Shown one piece after another: positions 51,561-59,634 of a DNA stretch of 64,000 nucleotides (its first letter is position 1; every line of letters begins with the position of its first letter). The translations under genes were made by a program, and so were the position numbers. The notes under the pieces are model-generated. The model saw nothing but the letters and a program-made list of their open reading frames with translations, had not been told where the DNA came from and searched no databases. The stretch is from Corallococcus sp. AS-1-6 (GTDB lineage: Bacteria; Myxococcota; Myxococcia; Myxococcales; Myxococcaceae). The stretch spans positions 59,951 through 123,950 of the forward strand of contig NZ_JAIQDE010000030.1 in NCBI RefSeq assembly GCF_020037015.1. The letters are read 5' to 3'.

Positions 51561-52637
51561 TTATTTCTGCCGCAGCCCGTCACGAGGCGCGGTCGCGTGG
51601 GTCCTGGCCACGCCCAGTTGGTTTCGCGCCGCGTCGATGGTTTCGAGCAAGGCGATGCTGCATTTGAGCGGATGCAGGGGCGACTCGGTGCGTCCTTCCG
51701 CGATGTGCTGTGCGACCGCGGCCGCCTGCCAGGCGAGTCCTTCGCTGCCGTGGATGCCGGACGGGTCGGTCCAGCGCAGCCGCTGGTCCGACCTGGCGGC
51801 CTTCAGCGTGAAGCCGCTGGGGGTGAAGAACCGCGAGTCGACCTGGAGGCGCGCGTGCGTCCCCGCGATGACGGCCTCCTGGGGTGTCTCCGCGAAGAGG
51901 GTGGTGTGCAGCAGGGCCTGGGCGCCCGTGGGGTAGGTGAGGACGAGGGCCGCCTGTCCGTCCACGCCTGTCTGGGTGAGGGTGCCCGTGGCGTGCACGT
52001 GCGGCGGCGGGCCGAGCACGAGGTGCGCGAGCCAGATGGGATAGATGCCGATGTCCAGCAGCGCGCCACCGCCGAGCGCGGGGTTGAAGACGCGGCCTTC
52101 AGGGTCGAAGTCGAAGCAGCCCCCGAAGTCCGCCATGACGAGCCGGACGTCGCCGAGCACGCCGTCGTGCAGCAGCCGCTCCAGGAGCAGGGTCTGCGGG
52201 AGGAAGCGCGACCACAGGGCCTCCATGGCGAAGACGCCCGCGGCGCGAGCGGCCCGGGCGATGTCGAGGGCCTCGGCGGCGTCCAGCGCGAGCGGCTTCT
52301 CCACGAGGACGTGCTTGCCGGCGGAGATGGCGAGCAGGGCCTGCCGCCTGTGTTCGCTGTGGGGAGACGCGACGTAGACGATGTCGACGTCGGGGTCGGC
52401 GACGAGCTGCTCGTAGGACTCATGGACGCGCGGGACGCCATACCGCGCGGCGAAGCTCCGGGCGCGCTCGGGGTCACGCGACGCCACCGCGTGGACGCGC
52501 TGGTCGGTGTGCCGGTGCAGGGCCCAGACGAAGCCCCCGGCGATCCGCCCCGGAGCGAGCACGCCCCAGCGCAGCACGGGCCCTCCGCGCAAGGGGATGG
52601 CTTCGACGTGGGGGAGGGCGGTGGGGAAGGCGCTCAC
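51561..52637 (-). CDS. Gfo/Idh/MocA-family NAD(P)-dependent oxidoreductase
   Basis: A 358 aa dehydrogenase with an N-terminal Rossmann fold ('LRWGVLAPGRIAGGFVWAL'), 'VDIVYVASPHSEHRRQALLA', the catalytic Lys in 'KHVLVEKPLALD', and a C-terminal beta-sheet domain with 'LGGGALLDIGIYPIWLAHL', where the D-x-G-x-Y/H active-site motif lies. It resembles the trans-1,2-dihydrobenzene-1,2-diol dehydrogenase/AFR-like group. The substrate is probably a sugar or cyclitol. It is a single gene followed by 150 bases of non-coding sequence. Confidence 0.9.
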   Translation of the reverse strand: MSAFPTALPHVEAIPLRGGPVLRWGVLAPGRIAGGFVWALHRHTDQRVHAVASRDPERARSFAARYGVPRVHESYEQLVADPDVDIVYVASPHSEHRRQALLAISAGKHVLVEKPLALDAAEALDIARAARAAGVFAMEALWSRFLPQTLLLERLLHDGVLGDVRLVMADFGGCFDFDPEGRVFNPALGGGALLDIGIYPIWLAHLVLGPPPHVHATGTLTQTGVDGQAALVLTYPTGAQALLHTTLFAETPQEAVIAGTHARLQVDSRFFTPSGFTLKAARSDQRLRWTDPSGIHGSEGLAWQAAAVAQHIAEGRTESPLHPLKCSIALLETIDAARNQLGVARTHATAPRDGLRQK

Positions 52638-52665
52638 GGCCCGGACTCTAGTCGCTGGGCGCTCG

Positions 52666-53547
52666 TCACGCCCGGCGGCGAAGCGGCTCCCGGGCGGAGA
52701 GCCACGGCGCGGGAATGGACGCGCGCCCCGCGCTCAGCGCGACGATTCCTCCCACCATGGCGCAGGTGGTGTCCCGGTCTCCGAAGCCGGCCACGGTGCA
52801 CCAGAGGGCTTCTTCGAACGAGTCGAGGTGCCTTGCCGCGCACCACACGGCGAAGGGCACGGTGTCCTCGGCGAGGACCTTCTGCCCGCTGCCCAGCGTG
52901 CGCGCCGCCGCGGAGGGGCTGGTGTCGCTCGGCCACGCCCGCGCCTTCTCCAGCCCCTGGCGCGTGGCACCGGCGGGCGTGCAGTCCAGCACCGTGTCGA
53001 AGAGCTCCAGCGTGGGGCCGCGCGTCTGTTGCCACTGGCAGGCCCACGCGGCGGCGACCGCGATGGCGATGGCGCCCGCCTGTCCCTCCGGGTGCATGTG
53101 CGTCACCTCCGCCGACGCGCGCGCTTCCGCCACCACCCGGGGCAGGTCCCCCGCGAAGTACGCCCCCAGGGGCGCCACGCGCATGGCCGCGCCGTTGCCC
53201 ATGGAGCCCTGGCCCTCGAAGACCTCCGAGGACACCTCCCGCCAGGGCAGTCCGAGCCCCAGCTTCCACAGGATGTCGTGCGCGGTCCCGCCATAGCCGC
53301 GGTTCTTGTCGCGGCGGTAGCGCTTCGCGAAGAGGTGCGCGAGCGCGTCCGGGTCGACGTGACCGTGGTCCTCCAGCACCTGGACCACGGACAGCGTCAT
53401 CTCCGTGTCGTCGGTGTAGCCCCAGGGCGCTCGCGGGAGGATGCGCTGCTCCACCCAGGGCTGCACGAGCTCGTGTGGGCCGAAGAACCGCTCGCCAAAG
53501 GCATCTCCCACGGACACGCCGTCCAGCGAAGCGAGCGCACGTGTCAT
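52666..53547 (-). CDS. ADP-ribosylglycohydrolase family protein
   Basis: A 293 aa enzyme expected to remove ADP-ribose from proteins or small molecules using two Mg ions. The family motifs are complete: 'GVSVGDAFGE' at the N-terminus, metal ligands in 'YTDDTEMTLSV', 'MGNGAAMRVAPLG', and the second metal group in 'GFGDRDTTCAMVGGI'. The start is uncertain: ATG 53547 leaves 16 bases after the DUF72 stop, while ATG 53583 would overlap it; neither has a clear ribosome-binding site. It is the last gene of a leftward three-gene set after DUF72 and the beta-hydroxylase-like gene. Confidence 0.9.
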   Translation of the reverse strand: MTRALASLDGVSVGDAFGERFFGPHELVQPWVEQRILPRAPWGYTDDTEMTLSVVQVLEDHGHVDPDALAHLFAKRYRRDKNRGYGGTAHDILWKLGLGLPWREVSSEVFEGQGSMGNGAAMRVAPLGAYFAGDLPRVVAEARASAEVTHMHPEGQAGAIAIAVAAAWACQWQQTRGPTLELFDTVLDCTPAGATRQGLEKARAWPSDTSPSAAARTLGSGQKVLAEDTVPFAVWCAARHLDSFEEALWCTVAGFGDRDTTCAMVGGIVALSAGRASIPAPWLSAREPLRRRA

Positions 53548-53563
53548 CCGCGCGGTGGTCTGG

Positions 53564-54364
53564 TCATTCCGGGCGTCGTGCATCGCGGCGCAGCAATGAT
53601 AGTGCATTCGGCAGGGCCGCGCCTTCCGCTGTGTTGTCGAAGATGCACCACACCCGGCGGCCGGCCTGCTCGTGGCCGCCAATCTCCGCGGCCAGCGCGT
53701 CCAGGAACGTCTGGGAATATTCGGAGTAATACATCTTCGGCGAGCCGTGCAGCCGGTAGTAGACGACCTCCGCGTCGGGAGGCGGGGGCGCGCTCACCGC
53801 GGGAGGATCCGCCCGCACGTAACGGATGCGCGCAGCGTCCAGCACCTGGCGGGCCTCGTCCGTGAACCAGGTCCGGTGCCTGGGCTCGCACACGACGTCC
53901 ACCCCGGTCCGCTCCCGCAGGGACTGGAAGAACGCGCGGGCCGTCTCGGGCTCGTGCTGGAGGCTGGGCGGCAGTTGCACCAACAGGCACCCCAGTCTGC
54001 CTTCCAGGTGGCCCGCCTCGCCCAGGAAGCGCTCGAGCGGCTCGCGTGCGTCGCGCAAGCGCAGCTCATGGGTGATGACCTTGGGGACCTTCACCGCGAA
54101 GCGGAACGTCTCCGGAACGCTGTCACGCCAGCGGGCGTAGGTGCCGGGCCGGTGCGGCCGGTAGAAGGAGGAGTTGATCTCCACCGCGGGGAGGACGCGC
54201 GCGTAGCGCTCCAGGTGGGTTCCCGTCGTGGGGAAGTGTTCACCCACCGCGCTCGACAGGCTCCAGCCCGCGCAGCCGACCCGGCAGCGCTCATGAGAGG
54301 GTTTCGAGGGTCCGCGTCGCACCGGGGAAAGCCAGGCACGGACCGGCGAGATGCTCACCCTCAC
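53564..54364 (-). CDS. DUF72 family protein (YecE-like TIM barrel)
   Basis: A 266 aa protein with DUF72 features: 'RVGCAGWSL' at the strand-1 position, 'AVEINSSFYRPHRPGTYARW', 'FRFAVKVPKVITHELRL', 'VVCEPRHRTWF' and 'VVYYRLHGSPKMYYSEYS'. Biochemical function is not established. The GTG start at 54364 overlaps the stop of the beta-hydroxylase gene (GTGA), indicating coupled translation; it leaves about 25 extra residues before the conserved core, and a shorter GTG at 54358 is possible. Confidence 0.88.
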   Translation of the reverse strand: MRVSISPVRAWLSPVRRGPSKPSHERCRVGCAGWSLSSAVGEHFPTTGTHLERYARVLPAVEINSSFYRPHRPGTYARWRDSVPETFRFAVKVPKVITHELRLRDAREPLERFLGEAGHLEGRLGCLLVQLPPSLQHEPETARAFFQSLRERTGVDVVCEPRHRTWFTDEARQVLDAARIRYVRADPPAVSAPPPPDAEVVYYRLHGSPKMYYSEYSQTFLDALAAEIGGHEQAGRRVWCIFDNTAEGAALPNALSLLRRDARRPE

Positions 54365-55260
54365 CCGCGCCAGAAGTGGCGCACCTGGGCGTCCGTGCGT
54401 TCCTGTTCGGCGAAGCGGACGAGGAGCGGCTCGGACATGGCTTCCGGCACGCGCAGCCGGGCGAGCATCGCGCGGACCTCGAACTTGCGCGTGAGGCCGA
54501 GCAGGGCCTCGCGCTCGGGCAGGGTGAGGCCGGGGTGCCAGCAGTCGGCGATGAGCACCACGCGGCGCTCGGTGCCCCGGTTCCAGGTCTCGTGCTCGAA
54601 GGAGTCATGGAAGGTGAGCACGCGGCCCGGCTGCCAGTGCCGCGTCTCCGCGCCCACGCGGATGCCGCAGCCTTCCGGCACCTTGAGCCCCAGGTGCAGC
54701 CGCATCCGGAAGCCGTCCCACGAGCAGTGCGGCGTCAGCGTGGTGCCGGGCGCGTGCGAGGAGAAGAGCACGTCCGCGAGCGGGAAGTCGGTGCACTCGC
54801 CATCCAGCGACCGCACTGCGGAGGCCGTCTCCTCCATGGCGAGCTGGGGCCAGAAGAGGCGGTCGGTGCGCTCGCCGCCGAAGAAGATGGGGTGCACGGA
54901 CCAGTGGCCCGTGCCCACGATGCCGGAGTCGTAGTGCAGCAGGTCCGCGTTCTCCAGCCGCTCCAGGTCGCGCGTCACCGCGGCCAGGCAGCCCTCCAGC
55001 GCCTTCGCGGCCGGCGGCGGCGGGTCGCGCCACGGGTGCTCATCCAGTCCGGGGAACGGCGGGAAGATGGTGGGGGACTGCTCGGGCCGGGCGGGAGGCG
55101 CGGGCACCTGACCCATGAGCATTCGCAGGTAGTGCTTCATCCGGTCCAGCTCCGGCCCCGCGCCCAGGACCGCGTCGAGGTAGCCGCCCTGCCGGGCCAG
55201 GTCGACGATGCGCTGACGGACCTGTGCGGTGATTTCCTGGGGCGACGTCTGGGCGGCCAT
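54361..55260 (-). CDS. Aspartyl/asparaginyl beta-hydroxylase-like 2-oxoglutarate dioxygenase
   Basis: A 299 aa Fe(II)/2-oxoglutarate-dependent enzyme. ATG 55260 follows 'AGGAGG'. Residues about 110-250 hold the double-stranded beta-helix: 'DVLFSSHAPGTTLTPHCSW' with iron ligand His178, 'LGLKVPEGCGIRVG', 'GRVLTFHDSFEHETWNRG' with distal His223 and the 2-oxoglutarate-binding Arg232/233. The second iron ligand Asp of vertebrate AspH is usually missing in bacterial members, as it seems here. Bacterial relatives hydroxylate free amino acids or peptide-carrier-bound residues in natural product pathways, but no such pathway is adjacent. First gene of a three-gene operon. Confidence 0.9.
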   Translation of the reverse strand: MAAQTSPQEITAQVRQRIVDLARQGGYLDAVLGAGPELDRMKHYLRMLMGQVPAPPARPEQSPTIFPPFPGLDEHPWRDPPPPAAKALEGCLAAVTRDLERLENADLLHYDSGIVGTGHWSVHPIFFGGERTDRLFWPQLAMEETASAVRSLDGECTDFPLADVLFSSHAPGTTLTPHCSWDGFRMRLHLGLKVPEGCGIRVGAETRHWQPGRVLTFHDSFEHETWNRGTERRVVLIADCWHPGLTLPEREALLGLTRKFEVRAMLARLRVPEAMSEPLLVRFAEQERTDAQVRHFWRG

Positions 55261-55355
55261 GCTGCCTCCTGGGGAGGCCAAGCCATAACGCGGCGGAGAA
55301 CGCAGCGTCCAGGGCGGGTCCTGTGTCTCCAGGGATGGAGTAGGGTGCGCGCTCG

Positions 55356-55823
55356 ATGTCGCTCCCCCTGGTCCACATCTACTGCGATGGCGCCTGCTCA
55401 CCGAACCCCGGCCTGGGAGGCTGGGGCGCCATCCTCATCGCCCCCGAGCGCAAGGATTACCGCAAGGAACTCCAGGGCGCGGAGGCGGACTCCACCAACA
55501 ACCGGATGGAGCTGACGGCGGCGCTCGTCGCGCTGAAGGCCCTGAAGATGCCGTGCCGTGTCCAGGTGTTCACCGACTCGAAGTACGTGTGCAACGCCTT
55601 CGCGGAGAAGTGGCTGGACACGTGGCAGGGCAATGGCTGGCGCACGTCAGGCAAGAAGCCCGTGTCCAACGCGGACCTGTGGCGTGAGCTGCTGGAGGCG
55701 GTCCGCGCCCATCAGGTGACCTGGCACTGGGTTCGGGGTCACTCGGATGACGTGGAGAACAACCGCGCGGACGCACTGGCCGTGGCGGCCCGGCTGGAAC
55801 TGGCGGCACGGCTCGGACGGTAG
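55356..55823 (+). CDS. rnhA: Ribonuclease HI
   Basis: A 155 aa enzyme that cleaves RNA in RNA-DNA hybrids. All four catalytic acids are present: Asp11 ('YCDGACSPNPG'), Glu52 ('NNRMELTA'), Asp74 ('VFTDSKYV') and Asp138 ('NNRADALA'), plus the 'HWVRGHSDD' His. The basic handle helix is present, as in E. coli RNase HI (155 aa). It is divergent from the beta-hydroxylase gene, with 95 bases between starts. Confidence 0.97.
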   Translation: MSLPLVHIYCDGACSPNPGLGGWGAILIAPERKDYRKELQGAEADSTNNRMELTAALVALKALKMPCRVQVFTDSKYVCNAFAEKWLDTWQGNGWRTSGKKPVSNADLWRELLEAVRAHQVTWHWVRGHSDDVENNRADALAVAARLELAARLGR

Positions 55824-55908
55824 AACGCGAAAGTGGCGCCGGCCCCATTCCAAAACCACCTCAAGAAAGGACAGACTGTGCTCCTTCAAGTCCAAGGGGG
55901 AGCTGTCT

Positions 55909-57126
55909 TTGAGTCTTTCGCCTGTCCGCCGTGTGCTGTTGCCGTGTGTGTTGTTCGTGTCCGCCTGCAAGGGGGAGGGCACCGTGGGGGCTCAAGGACC
56001 TCAGGGACCTCAGGGGCTCCAGGGGGAGCCTGGGCCCGCGGGAGCGCAAGGTCCTCGAGGGGAAATGGGGCCCGCGGGAGCGCCGGGCAGCTCCGGGACG
56101 GACGGGCTCCTGGCCGCGCGAGTGCGGATCATCCCCCTGCAGGCCACCGCGCTGGAGTCCGGCGCCGCGCTCCGGGCCGCCGTGGACGCGGTGCCTTCCG
56201 ACGGTTCACAGACGTGGGTGCTGAGGCTCGGCGCCGGCACCTATGACCTGGGGACGACGGGCCTGGTGCTGAAGCGGGGCGTGTTCCTGGAGGGCAGCGG
56301 CGTGGGCGTGTCCCGCATCACGTCCTCGACGGCCGGCGACGGTTCGGTGGTGGGTGCCTCCGGCGCGGGGCTGCGCCTGCTCTCCGTGAGCAACACGGGC
56401 GGTGGGACGCGGTCGGTGGCGCTCTTCAACCGGGATGACGGCTTCGCGGTGAGCGAGGTCCGGGCGGAGGCGCTCGCGGGCCAATCCCTCACCTTCGGCG
56501 TGTATTACCAGTCCGCCAATGACAACACGCTGTCGCGCGTCGAGTCCCGGGCGACGTCGGACCGGGGCCGGGTGATGGGGTTCGCGTTCGACCAGACGGG
56601 CATCACGCTGGAAGACTCCAAGGCCTTCGTCCAGGGCACCGCGAGCGCGGCGGACACGGTGATTGGCGTGGGCGTGACCGGAAGCTTCGGCGTCCTGCGC
56701 CGCGTGTTCATCAATGCCAGCGCGGCGAACGGCGCCCGGAGCTTCGGCGTGGAGGCGGCGGCCCAGAGCGTGAGCGTCACGGACTCGGAGGTCTTCAGCG
56801 GAGGCGCCACGCTGTCCGCGGCCCTGCATGCGGAGACGCCCGGCGTGTCCGTGCGCTCCAGCCGCCTGAAGGCGACCGGCACGGGGGCCTTCGGCGTCTA
56901 CGCGGACTTCCCGGCACCCTCGCCCGGCGTCCGCATGGGCATCGACCAGTCCTCCATCGAAGGAGACGAAGTCTCTGTGTTCCTCAAGGCGGGGGGCACG
57001 GCGCGGCTGGGCCACGCGAAGCTCTTCGGCGGGGTCTTCGCGGAGCAGGGCGCGAGCGCCTTGTGCCTGTTCACCTTCAAGACCGTGCAGCAGGACACCC
57101 TGCCCGTGGACTCGAGCTGCCTGTAA
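55909..57126 (+). CDS. Lipoprotein with collagen-like stretch and right-handed beta-helix domain
   Basis: A 405 aa lipoprotein. I chose TTG 55909: it follows 'AAGGGGGAG' at six bases and gives a compact lipoprotein signal 'VLLPCVLFVSACKGEG'. Residues about 28-67 are thirteen Gly-X-Y triplets ('GAQGPQGPQGLQGEPGPAG'), a collagen-like triple-helix former. The rest is a parallel beta-helix of the pectate-lyase type ('LRLGAGTYDLGTTGLVLKRG', 'GVFLEGSGVGVSRITSS', 'NTLSRVESRATSDRGRVMG'), without visible lyase residues. It probably forms trimeric surface stalks. An upstream ATG in frame overlaps rnhA and is rejected. Confidence 0.82.
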   Translation: MSLSPVRRVLLPCVLFVSACKGEGTVGAQGPQGPQGLQGEPGPAGAQGPRGEMGPAGAPGSSGTDGLLAARVRIIPLQATALESGAALRAAVDAVPSDGSQTWVLRLGAGTYDLGTTGLVLKRGVFLEGSGVGVSRITSSTAGDGSVVGASGAGLRLLSVSNTGGGTRSVALFNRDDGFAVSEVRAEALAGQSLTFGVYYQSANDNTLSRVESRATSDRGRVMGFAFDQTGITLEDSKAFVQGTASAADTVIGVGVTGSFGVLRRVFINASAANGARSFGVEAAAQSVSVTDSEVFSGGATLSAALHAETPGVSVRSSRLKATGTGAFGVYADFPAPSPGVRMGIDQSSIEGDEVSVFLKAGGTARLGHAKLFGGVFAEQGASALCLFTFKTVQQDTLPVDSSCL

Positions 57127-57218
57127 CGAGTCCCCGGAGGGGGAAATGCCGGCCCGCGATGGGAGGTGGGCCGGCGGATGGGGACTCCCAGGTTTCAAGG
57201 CGCCCGGGCGGAGCGTTC

Positions 57219-58724
57219 GTGTGGCAGAGTCCGCCCGCTTTGCATCCCATCGCGTTCACCCGCCGGTTCCGGGCCTGGCACTTCGTGCTCGGAGCCTTGT
57301 TCGTCTACACCGTGGTCTGCGTCTGGAGCGCCTTCCGGGGAGGAGTGTTCGCGTTCCATGACCTCGCGCTCCTGAACGACCTGTTCTCGAACGCGGTGCA
57401 CCGGGGCCGGCCCTTCTGGGTGACGGACGCGGACCTCAACCACCTCACGGTCCACTTCACCCCGACGCTGCTGTTGCTCACGCCGCTGTTCCTGCTCAGC
57501 GATTCGCAGTTCCTCTTCATCCTGCTGGGGCTGGTGGCGCTGTACGCGGCGGTCGCGCTCCAGGTCTGGTTCTTCGAGCGCATTGTCGAGGAGCACGACC
57601 TGCTCCCCGCTGCCTGGAGGCCGTGGGCCTCTGTCGCCTTCACGCTGTACCTGGGGCTCAATCCGTTCGTGAAGACGGTCGCGCTCTCCGCGCACTTCGA
57701 GGTGTTCTTCCAGTTGGGCTCCACGGCGGTGCTCGTGATGCTCCTGCGGGGGACGCGGATGCGGTGGGTCGTGCCCGTGGCGCTGCTCGCGTTGGGGGTG
57801 CGTCCGGATGGAGGGCTGTTCCTCGCCTTCCAGTCGGCGGCGTTGCTGCTGCTTCCGGCCGTGGCCCGTCCGCCGCGGGCGCTGCTCACGCGGAGGGCGC
57901 TCGGGGTGTCCGCGCTGGCGCTGGGCTACCTCGCGCTCTGTGTCGCGGTGGTGCTGCCGGCGCTCGGGACGCCTTCGGGCACGCGGTTCTGGTCGCACTA
58001 CGGCAGCACATGGGGGCAGGTCGTCTTCACCGCGTTGGGCGACCCTGGCCGGGTGGTGCACGACGTGGCCACCAGTGGGCTGGTGGTCTTCCAGCGCAGC
58101 TTCTGGTGGATCCAACTGCTCTCGCCCGCGGCCACGCTCGTCAGCACGATACCGGGCACCTTCTTCTTCATGGCGGACGCGCCGGACAAGCGGCTCCTCT
58201 GGTTCTACAACTCCGCCTTCCTGTTGCCGGGGCTGGGCGTGTGCGCGGCGGCGGGCTTCGGGAGGCTCATGGAGGCATGGAAGGGCGTCCTCGCGCGCGG
58301 AAAGGTCCCCGGTTGGGCCGCGATGGTGCCGGCGCTGTTGCTCGCCGTGCTCGCGATTCTCCAGGTCGCGCGCTTCGACCGGACCATCGGCTCCCCGCCG
58401 CTGCGTCCCATGCCTCCGGTGGATGGGGACTTCCGCCAGGCCTTCGAGCGCCAGGTCCACGCCTGCGCCTCACGGCGCGCGGTGGCCACGGACTTCCGCT
58501 CCATCGTCTTCGTGCCCAACGGCTACGACCGCTTCCTCCTGCACCACTATGCGCGGGCGCAGGTGGTGCTCGTTCCCCCGCGCGTGGACACGCTCCTCCT
58601 GGGGGCGGCCTCACGGGAGGCGTTGCTCGACACGCTCCAAGGGGATGCCCGGTTCGAGGAGGTGGCGGACCCGGGGCCGGTCCGCGTCTTCGTGCGGAAG
58701 GATGCGCGCGGCTGCGGTTCGTGA
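57219..58724 (+). CDS. DUF2079 family membrane protein
   Basis: A 501 aa multi-pass protein. The GTG at 57219 has 'GGAG' five bases upstream. About nine to ten membrane helices run to residue 410, then a soluble C-terminal region of 90 residues. 'FHDLALLNDLFSNAVHRGRPFW', 'HLTVHFTPTLLLLTPLF' and 'LGVRPDGGLFLAF' match the DUF2079 pattern of GT-C-like glycosyltransferases, with the acidic residues in the first loop. A lipid-linked sugar donor is the usual inference. It stands between the beta-helix lipoprotein and a zinc-ribbon protein. Confidence 0.85.
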   Translation: MWQSPPALHPIAFTRRFRAWHFVLGALFVYTVVCVWSAFRGGVFAFHDLALLNDLFSNAVHRGRPFWVTDADLNHLTVHFTPTLLLLTPLFLLSDSQFLFILLGLVALYAAVALQVWFFERIVEEHDLLPAAWRPWASVAFTLYLGLNPFVKTVALSAHFEVFFQLGSTAVLVMLLRGTRMRWVVPVALLALGVRPDGGLFLAFQSAALLLLPAVARPPRALLTRRALGVSALALGYLALCVAVVLPALGTPSGTRFWSHYGSTWGQVVFTALGDPGRVVHDVATSGLVVFQRSFWWIQLLSPAATLVSTIPGTFFFMADAPDKRLLWFYNSAFLLPGLGVCAAAGFGRLMEAWKGVLARGKVPGWAAMVPALLLAVLAILQVARFDRTIGSPPLRPMPPVDGDFRQAFERQVHACASRRAVATDFRSIVFVPNGYDRFLLHHYARAQVVLVPPRVDTLLLGAASREALLDTLQGDARFEEVADPGPVRVFVRKDARGCGS

Positions 58725-58769
58725 CGCGGTGGACGGAGGGGGCGCATCCGAGGTCCAATCCCGGCCTCC

Positions 58770-59171
58770 ATGACCCCAGACGAAGTGCAGAGAACCCTGG
58801 CCGACGCGGAGTTGGTGCCGTGCGCGGAGTTGTCACTCGCGGATGCCCGGAGGATGGTGGAGGGCTTCCTGGACGCGGACGTCCCGGCCCTCGTCCACCG
58901 TGAGGCGTGCGGCAAGGTCGGCTGCTCTCCGAAGTTCCAGGTGCTGGTGCGGCCCGAGGATGGGCCCCGGGTGGCCGCCCTGCTCCAGCAGGGATGGCTG
59001 GAGATGGTGCGCCGCGAGGGGCTGATGCCCGAGGGGGCGGCTCCCCGCCTCGTGTCCGCCGCTCCGTCAGAAGCCACCGAGGAAGAGGGAGAGCCTCCCT
59101 GCCCGGCCTGCGGAACGGCCGCCCCGCTGGTGGCGGGCGCCTGCAGCGACTGCGGCCTCCAGCTTGAGTAG
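58770..59171 (+). CDS. Small protein with C-terminal zinc ribbon
   Basis: A 133 aa soluble protein. The N-terminal part has an alpha/beta layout with 'CGKVGCSPKFQVLVRPEDGPRV', which resembles the putative signal-transducing DUF2007 type. The C-terminus contains two CxxC knuckles ('CPACGTAAPL' and 'CSDCGLQLE') that should bind zinc. I know no defined function. Its stop is 17 bases before the 3' end of the convergent tRNA gene. Confidence 0.72.
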   Translation: MTPDEVQRTLADAELVPCAELSLADARRMVEGFLDADVPALVHREACGKVGCSPKFQVLVRPEDGPRVAALLQQGWLEMVRREGLMPEGAAPRLVSAAPSEATEEEGEPPCPACGTAAPLVAGACSDCGLQLE

Positions 59172-59188
59172 CTGTCTTGGATGGGAAG

Positions 59189-59263
59189 TCGGGATGACTG
59201 GATTCGAACCAGAGACCTCGCGCGTATGAGGCGCATGCTCTCAACCATCTGAGCTACATCCCG
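59189..59263 (-). tRNA. tRNA-Met (CAT), elongator type
   Basis: Read leftward from 59263: 7-bp acceptor CGGGATG/CATCCCG, T8-A9, D stem GCTC/GAGC, anticodon stem TGCGC/GCGCG, loop CTCATAC with anticodon CAT, T-loop TTCGAAT. The anticodon stem lacks the three G-C pairs of initiator tRNA and the acceptor is fully paired, so elongator Met (or an Ile2 tRNA with modified C34) is indicated. The discriminator is A and CCA is not encoded. The outer T-stem pair is a T-T mismatch. Confidence 0.93.
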
Positions 59264-59301
59264 TTGGGTTTGAGTCCTCGAGGGAGGACCCGGACATGAG
59301 C

Positions 59302-59333
59302 GAGGCCGGGTCCCCCCTCGGGAGCCCGGCCTC
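59302..59333 (-). terminator. GC-rich hairpin after the small peptide gene
   Basis: GAGGCCGGG (59302-59310) pairs perfectly with CCCGGCCTC (59325-59333); the loop can extend the stem with TCCC/GGGA across a bulged G. It lies 40 bases past the leftward peptide stop and 38 bases before the tRNA, so it probably ends the peptide transcript. Confidence 0.65.
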
Positions 59334-59373
59334 TGTCCATGCCCGCCCCGGGGTTACCGGGTGGCGGCGTGGG

Positions 59374-59481
59374 TCAGGTGCCGGGTGGACAGCCGCGGAA
59401 CGAGGCGATGGCCAGGTCCATGCTGTCCGGAGTGGGGTCCATGTCGGTGGGGCTCGGCTCGTCGTTCTTCGTCATGGGCAT
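59374..59481 (-). CDS. Very small peptide gene, 33-35 aa
   Basis: Two in-frame ATGs (59481 and 59475) follow an 'AAAGGAG' ribosome-binding site at 4 and 10 bases. The product begins 'MTKNDEPSPTDMDPTPDSM' and ends 'LAIASFRGCPPGT'. It is acidic and Pro-rich at the N-terminus with a single Cys near the end. It is bounded by a hairpin terminator, which supports a real transcript. No modifying or export gene is adjacent. A stand-alone signalling or regulatory peptide is possible; a chance ORF is not excluded. Confidence 0.5.
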   Translation of the reverse strand: MPMTKNDEPSPTDMDPTPDSMDLAIASFRGCPPGT

Positions 59482-59634
59482 CACACTCCTTTCGCGGGGA
59501 GCAGGGACGCAGCGGACACTCCGTCCTGACAGAGCTGGTTCCGCCAGCTCCGCTTCTCGATGCACCGGACGTTGGAACACTGTCAGCGGACGCCGTCACC
59601 GGTGGGTCTCCCTCCCGGAAATGACGACGCGGCG

